A stretch of DNA of 55,285 nt from CAYWBI01 sp964456445 (GTDB taxonomy: Bacteria; Calditrichota; Calditrichia; Calditrichales; J004), in assembly GCA_964456445.1 (NCBI GenBank), contig CAYWBI010000008.1:1-55285 (forward strand), given 5' to 3'. Below, piece by piece: positions 35,570 to 44,953 of this stretch. Position numbers and translations under genes: made by a program. The notes under the pieces were generated by a model. That model made no database searches. It was not told the DNA's origin and was given only the letters and a program-made list of their open reading frames with translations. Position 1 is the first letter of the stretch; every line of letters starts with the position of its first letter.

Positions 35570-38092
35570 TTAATTTTCCAAAATATGTACCAAACCGGTG
35601 TGGCCATTGACCCGTACCCTGTCGCCATCCTTAATTTTTATTGTGGCTTTTTTTACCGCGGCCACCATGGGGATGCCATATTCCCGGGCAATGATGGCCC
35701 CATGCGAAAGCGCGCCGCCGATCTCTGTAACAACGGCCGCCGCCACCACAAACAAGGGCGTCCATCCTGGGTTTGTGGAAGGGGCAATTAAAACATCCCC
35801 TTGTTTTAAACGGGAAAATTGCGAATCATTTAAAATGATACATGCCCGGCCTTCAACAATGCCCGCACTGCAACCAATGCCTTTTAAATCATCATCGCCC
35901 GCCGGGCCCTCATCATAAACCGGACGCCAAAGTTCGCCTATTTGCATCATCCGGGCCGGATGCTCTTCACGTATAAAACGGCTGCGGTTGGCACGGCGGA
36001 TATCCAGTTCGGATATGATGGCGTCTTTGACAGGAATATCCTGAATATATTTCTTTATCTCTTCATGCCTTAAAAAGAGGATATCATCACGTCTTTTCAA
36101 AATGCCATCATTTTGCAATAACCGTCCGGTATTGAGCAAATGTTTTTTTAATTCGCTATGCGCTTTTATAAAGGCCTGTTTTAGGTTTTCACGCTCACCG
36201 GAAAAATAGGCGGCCTTCTTATATAAATATTTAAAAACCGGTTTTAAGACAAAAGGTATCAAGCGGAGAGCGGTCTTTAAGTTATCCTTACGCTGAACAG
36301 TAAGCTTTTTATGCGACCCTTCAAAATCCAGGGCAATCTCCGTTTTAAGATATGTTCGGATATTGGTATAAATATATGAGCGGTCTTCCCACCAACGGGG
36401 ATAGAGCAACTCAAACTCATGCAATGCACCATGGCCATATCGGCGGATAAAACCGTCAAGCGCGGCCAGGATATTTTTACCTTCGTCAGATTCCGCCAAC
36501 CTGGATTCTATTTGCCCGGCATCGGGCAGGTCAAATATATCGCTCAATCGCGGGCTTTTTTTTATGGTCATGGCGATATCCCACAAGGCTTCTCCGCTTA
36601 AAGCACTTTCGGCCTCGCCCATCCCTGTCAGCAAAGCATCCGCCCCAAAACCTGTCTTTGGCTGTACCCAGCGATCGGTTATTTTCTTTAGAAACTGATA
36701 AAAAAGCTCCGCCAGGATGGTATCGGAAATATGAAAAAACATGGTCTTGCCGTGTAATGAAACTATCCGTGCCATGCGCTTATATGATACCACGCCTTCC
36801 ATTTTAGCGGAGTATGAAATTTCTTTTAACTTAGGTACATAACCATGCAGATATTCTTTTATCATCCGCGGTAAACGGGCGGAAAAACGGAAAAACCGCA
36901 ACAACGCCCCAAACAACCTAAAGGGTACAAATATTCTATGAAGAATTTTTTCAACAAGCCGATCATTGCCACCACCCTGATATCCCGACAAATAGAAGCG
37001 GTTCAACGTTTGTTGAAATGCCGTGCTATTGAAATATACTTTACCTTTATAAAGCCCAAACAAGCCTTCCGCGGGATAATCCTTTATCCCTAATTTTTCT
37101 AAAAACATCTTAAAAGCATTATTGGTAACGGGGTTCAGGATGCTCCAGGTATAGGGCGTCACAATATCCGGTATCACTTCCCCCACATTCTCATCAGTCC
37201 ATAAAATTCCCGTTTGTCCAAAATTTGTAATGGAACGCATTTGGAGATAATACATCTCGCCATCTGCAAAGGCCCATTCGATATCAACGGCCAGGCCGGT
37301 CTTTTTTTCCAACATTGAGGCAGTATCGATTAATATGTTAATGGCGCGGAGATCGGTCTTGCTTAGTATTTCTTTTCCTTTGTTCAATATTTTTTGATTA
37401 CGGTTGTAGGTAAGATGTACCGGTGTCTCTTCCCCGCTGACCAGCGCCTCGCCCAGTCCATGTACATATTCAACAATCATTTCATTTTTATTAAACGTAT
37501 AAGGATTGTTCGAAAAAAGTACGCCTGCAATATCCGGTCTGATCATCCGCTGTATGATGACGCCCATTTCCGGTGCGGGAATAGGCAGACTATGCTTAAA
37601 GGCATAACTGATAATTTGATCGCTCCACTGTGAAGCCCATACCACTTTGATGTTTTTACAAAGGGACGTAACGAGTGGAGGGACATTCAGTACAGAACTA
37701 TACTGACCGGCAAACGAATGTTGTTCCAGGTCTTCATTTATGGAAGATGAACGCACCGAGAAATTGGCCTGTGCCGTTTCCGTGTTCAGACCATGTACAA
37801 AATTCTTTAATTCGGCCAAAAGCGCCGGTTGCAGTTGCTGAAGCCGAATCTCCCTGCGAAGTTCGGCAGCAGCCGACAAACAGGCCTTAAGGGATTGCCC
37901 GGAGCTTTTCTTTAAATTGACAAGATGGCCGTCCAGCCGGTTTTCCTGCATAAAATCATGCAGCGCGCTTACAGGCAAAAACCAGGCTTCGGGCACGCGT
38001 AGGCCATAACGCAACAAACGCGAAAGGTTCAAGGCTTTTGCGCCAACTTGTTCAATGGCGGATTTCCCGGAATAGTGAATAAGATAAGACAC
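35570..38092 (-). CDS. PEP synthase / rifampicin phosphotransferase-like dikinase
   Basis: About 840 residues. The N-terminal 315 residues form the ATP-binding domain (VGAKALNLSRLL, NFSVRSSSINEDLEQHSFAGQYSS, LAVDIEWAF, LQMRSITNFGQ). A divergent middle domain of about 400 residues follows, as in rifampicin phosphotransferase, and the mobile phosphohistidine domain ends the protein with TEIGGALSHGAIIAREYGIP, catalytic His near 797. The PEP/pyruvate barrel domain of true PEP synthase is absent, so the acceptor is another molecule. The frame opens at 38128 (TTG), but GTG 38092 with AGGAA upstream fits better and falls after the previous gene's stop. The substrate is unknown. Confidence 0.88.
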   Translation of the reverse strand: MSYLIHYSGKSAIEQVGAKALNLSRLLRYGLRVPEAWFLPVSALHDFMQENRLDGHLVNLKKSSGQSLKACLSAAAELRREIRLQQLQPALLAELKNFVHGLNTETAQANFSVRSSSINEDLEQHSFAGQYSSVLNVPPLVTSLCKNIKVVWASQWSDQIISYAFKHSLPIPAPEMGVIIQRMIRPDIAGVLFSNNPYTFNKNEMIVEYVHGLGEALVSGEETPVHLTYNRNQKILNKGKEILSKTDLRAINILIDTASMLEKKTGLAVDIEWAFADGEMYYLQMRSITNFGQTGILWTDENVGEVIPDIVTPYTWSILNPVTNNAFKMFLEKLGIKDYPAEGLFGLYKGKVYFNSTAFQQTLNRFYLSGYQGGGNDRLVEKILHRIFVPFRLFGALLRFFRFSARLPRMIKEYLHGYVPKLKEISYSAKMEGVVSYKRMARIVSLHGKTMFFHISDTILAELFYQFLKKITDRWVQPKTGFGADALLTGMGEAESALSGEALWDIAMTIKKSPRLSDIFDLPDAGQIESRLAESDEGKNILAALDGFIRRYGHGALHEFELLYPRWWEDRSYIYTNIRTYLKTEIALDFEGSHKKLTVQRKDNLKTALRLIPFVLKPVFKYLYKKAAYFSGERENLKQAFIKAHSELKKHLLNTGRLLQNDGILKRRDDILFLRHEEIKKYIQDIPVKDAIISELDIRRANRSRFIREEHPARMMQIGELWRPVYDEGPAGDDDLKGIGCSAGIVEGRACIILNDSQFSRLKQGDVLIAPSTNPGWTPLFVVAAAVVTEIGGALSHGAIIAREYGIPMVAAVKKATIKIKDGDRVRVNGHTGLVHILEN

Positions 38093-38108
38093 TTTGTTCC
38101 TAAAATTG

Positions 38109-39047
38109 TTATAAAAACATCTCTTCAAAAAAGGTTTTTACCGGGACCCCGTCCAGCGTTTCCCCGTTTGCACGAAAACGCAGATAACGGGCATTTCCCA
38201 TATATTGATGAAGTTTTGAAAGAAAGGGCAGCTTTGCGCTAAGCTGATAAACGATTTCAATCAGTTTGGTTATAAATGCCGATGAGAGTGTGGACATAAA
38301 AAAACTTATGGCGTCAATCTGTCGCCGTTCTCCCATTTTAAAGCCAAAATCGCCCATGTGTGTGGAATAATATACGTTGCCGTCTTTGACGGTCCGCAGA
38401 GGGTTTTCATCCAATTGAACATGGCCTTCAGCGGATAGAAGGGCAACACGTTTTGTTTCTTTTTTACGGGTGGTAATTTCGCCGTAGATAAACAGCCGGT
38501 CATCAAAAGAATATTTTCCCCAGTACCAATATTTGAGTTCTTGTTTTAAGTTTAACCTGCCGCCATTAAAATCGTGATATGCGGGCCCTTGCAATTCGAA
38601 CCGTCGGCCATCATATAAAAGCCACGCCTTGCCGTTGCAGGATGGCGCGAATACCTTCCAGTAAAACCCGTCTTCAGGATAATCCGGTGGTAACAAAGAA
38701 ACAACAGGGGGCTCGCTATCGGATGCGTTGTTCTGTAGCTCTATACGCAGATCCGTCTTTGTGTCCCGCGCCTGAAGATAAATATTGTTGTCCTTTTTCG
38801 AAATGAAATTATGTGCATCCATCTGCAGAAGAAACGGGTCGTCCTGAAATTTTATATGCCTTTGTGGCAAAACAAAATAGTGGTGCAGTTCGGTCTTTTC
38901 CCCGCGGTACAAATAAATATCTACTATGGAGATATTAAAAGCGGAATTAAAAGGGACCACATGCATGGTACAAATAAGGTCAAAACCATCCACACTGTGC
39001 AGATCGAAATAATACCATTGAAAATGATTATAAACGCTCAAGAACAA
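38109..39047 (-). CDS. CrtC/AttH-like lipocalin-type protein (carotenoid 1,2-hydratase-like)
   Basis: A roughly 312-residue soluble protein. The opening HFQWYYFDLHSVDGFDLICTMH, the central YHDFNGG (about 157-163) and the following YWYWGKYSFDDRLFIYGEI match the pattern of the CrtC/AttH family, where GYHDHNWG and WxWGR surround the active site of hydroxyneurosporene synthase. CrtC adds water across an end double bond of acyclic carotenoids. The match is by motif order and is not proof of that reaction. No carotenoid genes are nearby. No ATG is available; TTG 39047 is the likely start, the stop upstream being at 39060. Confidence 0.65.
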   Translation of the reverse strand: MFLSVYNHFQWYYFDLHSVDGFDLICTMHVVPFNSAFNISIVDIYLYRGEKTELHHYFVLPQRHIKFQDDPFLLQMDAHNFISKKDNNIYLQARDTKTDLRIELQNNASDSEPPVVSLLPPDYPEDGFYWKVFAPSCNGKAWLLYDGRRFELQGPAYHDFNGGRLNLKQELKYWYWGKYSFDDRLFIYGEITTRKKETKRVALLSAEGHVQLDENPLRTVKDGNVYYSTHMGDFGFKMGERRQIDAISFFMSTLSSAFITKLIEIVYQLSAKLPFLSKLHQYMGNARYLRFRANGETLDGVPVKTFFEEMFL

Positions 39048-39133
39048 TCCGGTTTTATGTTAACTATTATCAGATGACTGACTTACACGACCGAAGAGCT
39101 GTGTGGCCGTATGTCTTTACGATGAAAAATAGA

Positions 39134-41359
39134 TTAACGGATGAGGGTCATTTTACGGATTTTTCGCCCCCGGTCGGTTGCAATACGATAATAATAAATG
39201 CCACTTGGCATTTGGGCATAATTGTTATCCAGGCCGTCCCAAACCAATATATGGTTTCCGGACGGAAAATTATGTGAAACAAGCGTCCGTACCCGGCGAC
39301 CACGAATGTCATATATATAAGCGGTGACCCGTCCTGCCTGTTTCAGTGAAAAGGGTATGTTGGTCGATGGATTAAATGGGTTTGGATAATTTTGCCCCAC
39401 GCTAAAATGCTCCGGTAGAATATTGACCTTCAAACGAACTGGGCCATATTTTTCCACACTCCCATCATAGGCAACATCTTCGAGACGGTACCATGTCTCT
39501 TTGTTTACCGGAAGCGGTTTGGTATCGGTAAAACGGTATTCCTTTGCACTGGCAGCATTGCCCCTGCCGGGTATAAGCCGGTCGTTCAGTTTGAGATAGG
39601 CCTGATCACTCACGGTTTGCCCAACGGCAACATCAGCACGGTACAGATTAAAACCGGCGTTTTCCAATTCCGCCGCTACCTGCCAGCGAATAAGCGCGCC
39701 TGCCTTTTCCCGGGCTGCGGAAAAGCTGGTCAGGCTAACCGATAGGCTTTGATCGCCGTTTTCCGCATAAACAATCACCTTATGCACATAGGGTGTTTGA
39801 TTGGCATATAGTTTTAACGTATGGCTTCCATTGGAAACCGTTTTGCGGATACAGATGGTTTTATTATCGCCAAAAAGCGTATTGCCCACAAAGGAGGCGC
39901 TGTCTGTGCCCCAGCCGAAATCATAGCCATCGAGTTCCAATCTTAATTCATCATCGTCGGTACTGTCAATATTGGCATTCTTATGATCCCAGCCCGGTTC
40001 TTCGTCCGCGCTTCCACTTAAATAAATGACCACTTCACCGGCATTGGCCGTAAAGTTGAGCGTTTGCCAAAGGGTATTGTTGCTACCGGAAGAAGCGCTG
40101 GCGTTTATCGTTTGATTTAAAACGACGCTGCCGTTGGCGCTGCTTAACACCGTGGCGTCATAGAGAATTGGCGTAAATATCGATTGGAACTCCAGGGTAT
40201 GGTTACCGGACGAAAGGCTTGTATCGATCAAAATAGTTTTAAGTGCGCCCGCATCACTAAGACCATTCCAGCTACGCGTTGTGTTATAACCGAAATCCTT
40301 GCTGTCAAGAATCATTTTCATATCATCATCGGGCGCATAGGAGTCCAGCTCTTCCGCCTTACCGGAGGCAATAATCACGGTCTTACCCGCAACCGCGTTA
40401 AAGCTATAGGGGCCCTTGAAATTTCCGTCGGTTATACCGTCGTCGATTTCGTTTACCACCTCCCGCAGGGCGATGGGGCCGACCGGCGTACGCGAATAGC
40501 CATATTGGTAATTGCCACGGATGATTTCCACATAGTCCAAAACCCAGCGGCTGGCCCCGGACCAGGTATTGCCATATACTTCCACCGTATCGTTTCCCGA
40601 CAAGGCATTGGTGGTTGAATGATAAACAAAGTTATCATTCCAACAATTGAAAGAATAATCAGCATTCATTATACTGCTATCGGGAAAATCGAAGGGAATC
40701 TTATTAATTACCTGGACGCCGTCCACATACATACGATAGTAATCCCGGGCATGACGTACCACTTTATAACTGTGCCATTGTTGATTGTCATAATTGTATG
40801 GCGAGCCACCGGCGCCATCGAGATTTGTAAAAAATGAATAGGTTGGTGCAACCGTACGGTGAACCCGCGCCCGCCACCAGGTTTCCGAAGCGCCCCAACT
40901 GGAGTCGGGACTGGCCGTTTGCTGCATAAACCATACGGCCTGGTTAATCGTTACAGGGACCCATTCGGAATGCCAAAAGCCCCAGCCCCGGCTACCGACC
41001 GGGAGTATGTTCAAGGTTTTGATATGTATTATTGCGGTGAGCGTGTCATTCTTGCCATAGATGGCCGCGCGATTTGCCGTCATGAAACCAACGTTTTCCA
41101 TATTTGCAGGAAAGGCGCCGGTCGTATGGCCGGGGGCGGGGCTTCCAACGGAGGTCAGCGGACTGATCAACTCAGCGAAAAGGTAACCATTTTGGGCCAC
41201 CGGCGAGGATTGGTTGCCTTGAAATTGCATGCTCCACCATGTTTTTATGTCTTTGAAATCATCTCTTTGCAAATCAGGAATAATATAAGTTTGAGCAAGC
41301 AATGGACAGCTAAGCAATAAAATGAATACGATTTTGAAGACGTCCCTGCGTTTAACCAT
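39134..41359 (-). CDS. Secreted lectin-like protein with two CBM-like domains and T9SS sorting domain
   Basis: A 741-residue exported protein with signal peptide ending LLAQ. Residues 25-290 form a concanavalin-type jelly roll (GSRGWGFWHSEW, VWFMQQ, WHSYKVVRHARDYYRMYVDGVQ). Two related modules follow (about 305-405 and 420-530), each with DSxDDDxxxxLDxxDFGxxT and SGNHTLEFQ. An Fn3-like segment and an 80-residue T9SS tail (QNYPNPFNPSTNIPFSL, RRVRTLVS, PSGIYYYRIA) complete it. The first domain is paralogous to that of the protein at 42532. Its ATG lies inside the UbiA gene, an 8-bp overlap, so a secreted protein and a prenyltransferase are made in coupled fashion. Confidence 0.88.
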   Translation of the reverse strand: MVKRRDVFKIVFILLLSCPLLAQTYIIPDLQRDDFKDIKTWWSMQFQGNQSSPVAQNGYLFAELISPLTSVGSPAPGHTTGAFPANMENVGFMTANRAAIYGKNDTLTAIIHIKTLNILPVGSRGWGFWHSEWVPVTINQAVWFMQQTASPDSSWGASETWWRARVHRTVAPTYSFFTNLDGAGGSPYNYDNQQWHSYKVVRHARDYYRMYVDGVQVINKIPFDFPDSSIMNADYSFNCWNDNFVYHSTTNALSGNDTVEVYGNTWSGASRWVLDYVEIIRGNYQYGYSRTPVGPIALREVVNEIDDGITDGNFKGPYSFNAVAGKTVIIASGKAEELDSYAPDDDMKMILDSKDFGYNTTRSWNGLSDAGALKTILIDTSLSSGNHTLEFQSIFTPILYDATVLSSANGSVVLNQTINASASSGSNNTLWQTLNFTANAGEVVIYLSGSADEEPGWDHKNANIDSTDDDELRLELDGYDFGWGTDSASFVGNTLFGDNKTICIRKTVSNGSHTLKLYANQTPYVHKVIVYAENGDQSLSVSLTSFSAAREKAGALIRWQVAAELENAGFNLYRADVAVGQTVSDQAYLKLNDRLIPGRGNAASAKEYRFTDTKPLPVNKETWYRLEDVAYDGSVEKYGPVRLKVNILPEHFSVGQNYPNPFNPSTNIPFSLKQAGRVTAYIYDIRGRRVRTLVSHNFPSGNHILVWDGLDNNYAQMPSGIYYYRIATDRGRKIRKMTLIR

Positions 41360-42404
41360 GGTTCACCATCCGTGAAAATGTTTGATAAATAAAACTATTT
41401 TTAATCATTGTTGGAGAAAACAAACCGCGCATCCAACCAAAGAGCAAAAGGAACAAAGCGTACTTCCAGTTATAAAAACAAAGCATCACCAACAGCCCCA
41501 GGGCCAGTATAACGCTGGGAAAAGAATGATGCAAGAACTGGAATATCGATGCCCCCTGTTGATTAAAAGGGTTGACATCCCGAAGCGAACCATGTTTAAC
41601 CGTTTGTATTAAGCTGCGGCCATACATACCCAAATACAAAACCGTCAAAACAAATAGGAACAAAAAAGGCAGCAGGTTCAAATAGGATAAATTCAGCATA
41701 AAAAAAATCAATAACCCCGCAAGCAGGATTTTTTCCATTTCCAGCGAAAAACGAAAAATCTTTTCTACGCGTGCTTTTCCCTGCTCCACAGCAAAGGTTA
41801 CCGTTTTTGTAGAACGGTCGCTTTCATAATCTTCCATTTGATGGTTGATGTCCGATGAGGCGCCACGAAAAAAAACATAGACTGCAATAAAAGCCATTCC
41901 GTAACCGCTATTGTATTTTAAGGCAACCATCAGCATCAAAATTGGGAGCAGGCGCTGGGCGCTTACAACCAGGGCCAGACCAATTTTACCTTTCTCCTTA
42001 AACCGTAACGGTGGCAGGCTGTAAAACGTGGCAACAAACAGCCAGCCCAGCCAGAGCAGCCCAAAACTCATATCATCGATAAACCGCCACCCGCTAAGCA
42101 CACTAAGCAGCAAAAAAAAGACCGTTACCAACAACGCCTTTTTCGGCGAATCACCATCAAAGGTATTGGCTTTACCATGCAAACGGTCCAGTTCGATATC
42201 CGCGTAATCATTGATCAAATACCCATACGTGGTAGAGAAGATACTGAAGATCAGAAAAATGACAAGATCAATAATAACCATATCTCCGAACCGTTGCATC
42301 TCCAATATTATAAAAAAGGCAACAAAAAGGTTTTCGAAAATTGAGTTATAAAGGAATACCGCCCAATTGCGCCAGCCGAGATATTTTTTTATAAAAGCCC
42401 ACAT
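41352..42404 (-). CDS. UbiA-family prenyltransferase
   Basis: A 350-residue integral membrane protein with eight or nine hydrophobic helices. Both aspartate-rich motifs are present: NDYADIELD (residues 65-73) and DINHQMEDYESDRSTKTVTF (about 190). Members transfer a polyprenyl group from its diphosphate to an aromatic ring, a glycerol phosphate or a sugar phosphate. The HQxxDxxxD form of motif 2 differs from the KDIxDxEGD form of DGGGP synthase and from MenA, so I do not name the acceptor. Flanked by two related secreted proteins and overlapping one of them. A CrtE-like synthase lies 1.7 kb upstream in transcription. Confidence 0.9.
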   Translation of the reverse strand: MWAFIKKYLGWRNWAVFLYNSIFENLFVAFFIILEMQRFGDMVIIDLVIFLIFSIFSTTYGYLINDYADIELDRLHGKANTFDGDSPKKALLVTVFFLLLSVLSGWRFIDDMSFGLLWLGWLFVATFYSLPPLRFKEKGKIGLALVVSAQRLLPILMLMVALKYNSGYGMAFIAVYVFFRGASSDINHQMEDYESDRSTKTVTFAVEQGKARVEKIFRFSLEMEKILLAGLLIFFMLNLSYLNLLPFLFLFVLTVLYLGMYGRSLIQTVKHGSLRDVNPFNQQGASIFQFLHHSFPSVILALGLLVMLCFYNWKYALFLLLFGWMRGLFSPTMIKNSFIYQTFSRMVNHG

Positions 42405-42531
42405 AGCTAATCATACTCCCATCAGGCTTTGCGCATTGTGATGATAAACCAAATTTCTCACATTTTTTTCATCTATTTGTTTCCAATTAAAAACATTTTT
42501 AATAACAAAAAATTTCATCTCGTTCCTTTTC

Positions 42532-43863
42532 TCATTCCTGAAATAAAAAAGCATGCTTAAGGGATAAATTATTTTCGGGGAAAAGGGTTAAGGTATGTTC
42601 GCCGATTGTCAGCGCGGAACGCCGGATGAAGAATCGTTCACCGTTTTTAACCCGGAACTCTCTGTGGCTGACCTGCCCAGCATCAATCACTACCCGACCA
42701 CCACCCGCACCTGTGACAGACAAGACGATGATCATCCACTTTTTTGTATTTGAAAAGCTGAGCGTCCTTTTTCCTTTTACCGTGCCAGGGTAAGGCTTAT
42801 CGATCAACATTTTTCCGCCGGGACTGTTTAGAATGAGTATTCTGTTTAGAAAAGGCGTCCCCTGATTTTTAAAGCGGATTTTTAACGAAGCCGCATTGTT
42901 CAGACGCATGGCCTTTACCTGGTTCTCACCGGCGTCCCAATTTAACGTTTTATCACTGTCCGCGGATATGGCCTTCAGTATTAGTTTATCATTTGTCGCC
43001 TGGCCGTTCATTTTTTCGGCGCGAACATCCGCCAATAACCACGCCGCCCCCTTCAGATCGCTCCTGTTATATTCGGGCCGGTTGACTTGTACAAAATCAT
43101 CAAAGAAAAAACGGGGCTGTTCGTTCAGTTTTATAGCGCCCTCGTTTGGAAAACTTATAGCCGCTGACGCGCCATCATAAATCTGGACATAATCCACAAT
43201 CAAACCGCTCTGCCCTTTCCAGCCCAACCGTCGGATTCCCTTACTACGGCTATAAACCTGGTTATCTACCCAAAGGTGAAAAGCCATGCGGTCCCTCGGG
43301 GCAATACCGGGTGTACTAAATTTCTGTTGTCCGTCCACAAAATAACGTGTCGTATTCAGCATAAGATCACGCACAATTTTGTAGGTATGCCAGCTGTTTT
43401 TGTCTGGCTTATAATCATGCCAACGGGCTTGTTTTTTATACAGGCTGCCAAAACGGGCCCAGGAAAATTTTGGTGATTTTGGAAAAAACTGTTGCATAAA
43501 CCAGGCAAGGTTATCGGCCCTGCCGTTTTTTGCCGTTTTCCAAAAACCCCATCCGCGGCTGCCGGGTTGCATGTTATTTATGGCCTTTACCCGTAACTGT
43601 ACAGTAAGTTGGCGCCATTTTTTTCCATAAACCGGCCGGGGGTTGGAAATGCCAACATTGCACTCTTCCATTGGGTTCGGATTTAGCAGACGAATTTTTA
43701 GATATCCATGTCCGCTTTCAATGGCATCGTTGTCGTGCTTTACAGTTCCGTCACGATGGAAAAGCCAGGGGGCGTCCTGCCCTGAAAAATCATCCGATAG
43801 CAAAAGGTTATTTTGGGCATTGACCATATAAAGTGAGCAAAAGAGGATTAAGGCAGTTTTCAT
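42532..43863 (-). CDS. Secreted lectin-like protein, paralogue of the one at 39134
   Basis: About 443 residues with signal MKTALILFCSLYMVNAQ. Residues 20-230 repeat the jelly-roll pattern of the protein at 39134: GSRGWGFWKTA, AWFMQQFF, WHTYKIVRD, RYFVDGQQKF, DYVQIYDG. A second beta-rich domain follows. There is no T9SS tail, so it may stay in the periplasm or be attached differently. The open frame starts at 44001 but the signal peptide fixes ATG 43863; no clear ribosome site is seen. The gap 43864-44079 before it is AT-rich and gene-free. Function unknown; glycan binding is inferred from fold. Confidence 0.78.
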   Translation of the reverse strand: MKTALILFCSLYMVNAQNNLLLSDDFSGQDAPWLFHRDGTVKHDNDAIESGHGYLKIRLLNPNPMEECNVGISNPRPVYGKKWRQLTVQLRVKAINNMQPGSRGWGFWKTAKNGRADNLAWFMQQFFPKSPKFSWARFGSLYKKQARWHDYKPDKNSWHTYKIVRDLMLNTTRYFVDGQQKFSTPGIAPRDRMAFHLWVDNQVYSRSKGIRRLGWKGQSGLIVDYVQIYDGASAAISFPNEGAIKLNEQPRFFFDDFVQVNRPEYNRSDLKGAAWLLADVRAEKMNGQATNDKLILKAISADSDKTLNWDAGENQVKAMRLNNAASLKIRFKNQGTPFLNRILILNSPGGKMLIDKPYPGTVKGKRTLSFSNTKKWMIIVLSVTGAGGGRVVIDAGQVSHREFRVKNGERFFIRRSALTIGEHTLTLFPENNLSLKHAFLFQE

Positions 43864-44079
43864 ATCAGGAAATTGGTTAAATAATTTTTGTTCACAGAAA
43901 CAGTGATATCCGGATATTTTTAAATCTGTTTCAGGCGAGGCGTTATTGAATGGTGCAATTTTCGTAGAGAAGATTGGAACGTCTATCCTTTTTTTAAACA
44001 CCGGATGGACGTTCCAAATAATTGAAGATTAAATATTTTGCATGGTTCTTTCGGAGATATTACAAACAGCTAAAGAAAT

Positions 44080-44952
44080 CTAACTGATGCGTTTAAGCAG
44101 AAAATCGCTCAATGCACGCAGGGCATCGGCTTTGTCTCCAAATATATTAAGCGCGTCCAATGCTCTTTGCGAATATTCGGCTGCCTTCCGCTCGGCCTCA
44201 TCACGGCCAACGAGCATCACAAAATTCATTTTATCATGATCCGTATCTTTGCCTACCACCTTGCTGTCGCCTTCCACGTCCAGAATATCATCTATTATTT
44301 GAAAGGCAAAGCCGAGGTTTTCGGAAAACTGAATAATCGCAGCAGTTTGCGCTTCCGTGGCATTCCCAATCATCGCCCCTGTTTTTCCGGCTGCCACAAA
44401 AAGGGCGGCGGTTTTTTTGGCATTTATAAACTCAATGATGCTATAATCAACATTCTTTCGTTTCAATTTCAGATCGACATATTGCCCGGCGGCCAATCCT
44501 GAAAAACCATAAGATTCGGTCAGTACCCGTGCCACTTTGTTTTGTTCTTCGATGGTGAGCGAACCATCATCAAGAACAAGGGCTGTTGCTTCGGAGAGCA
44601 GGGCAATACTGGCACAAAGCGCCACGTCCTGGCCAAATACCACGTGATTGGCGGGCTTGCCCCGTCGCAATTGCGAATCGTCCATATAGGGCAGGTCGTC
44701 CATGATTAACGAAGCGGCATGAATCATTTCCACAGCGGCAGCGGCCTTATGCAATTTTTCAGCTTTAACATCAAAAAGCTGGCCTACAAGATGGGTAAAA
44801 ACCGCACGTATCCGTTTACCGCCCGCCACCGAATATGACGCCGATTTTATAAGACCATCGATCAAGCCACTGTCATTTTGTAAAACCGCTTCTATATCGC
44901 GGTCTGCCGTAGCCTTTATATCCTGTAAAAAGGAACTGATTTTATTTTGCAT
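44080..44952 (-). CDS. Polyprenyl diphosphate synthase, geranylgeranyl type (CrtE/IspA-like)
   Basis: A 290-residue soluble prenyl chain elongation enzyme. The first aspartate-rich motif is DDLPYMD at 85-91, followed by SQLRRGKPANH; the second is DDILD near 215. The residues just before motif 1, HAASLIM, resemble CrtE geranylgeranyl diphosphate synthase more than farnesyl synthase, so C20 is the likely product, but chain length is not certain from sequence. It begins one base after the stop of the GT39-like gene, so it is in the same message as the lipid-linked-sugar glycosyltransferases. Confidence 0.92.
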   Translation of the reverse strand: MQNKISSFLQDIKATADRDIEAVLQNDSGLIDGLIKSASYSVAGGKRIRAVFTHLVGQLFDVKAEKLHKAAAAVEMIHAASLIMDDLPYMDDSQLRRGKPANHVVFGQDVALCASIALLSEATALVLDDGSLTIEEQNKVARVLTESYGFSGLAAGQYVDLKLKRKNVDYSIIEFINAKKTAALFVAAGKTGAMIGNATEAQTAAIIQFSENLGFAFQIIDDILDVEGDSKVVGKDTDHDKMNFVMLVGRDEAERKAAEYSQRALDALNIFGDKADALRALSDFLLKRIS

Positions 44953-44953
44953 A

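Noticed and set aside
35570..38092. True PEP synthase or PPDK
   Set aside because: The C-terminal PEP/pyruvate TIM-barrel is absent and the middle region is divergent.
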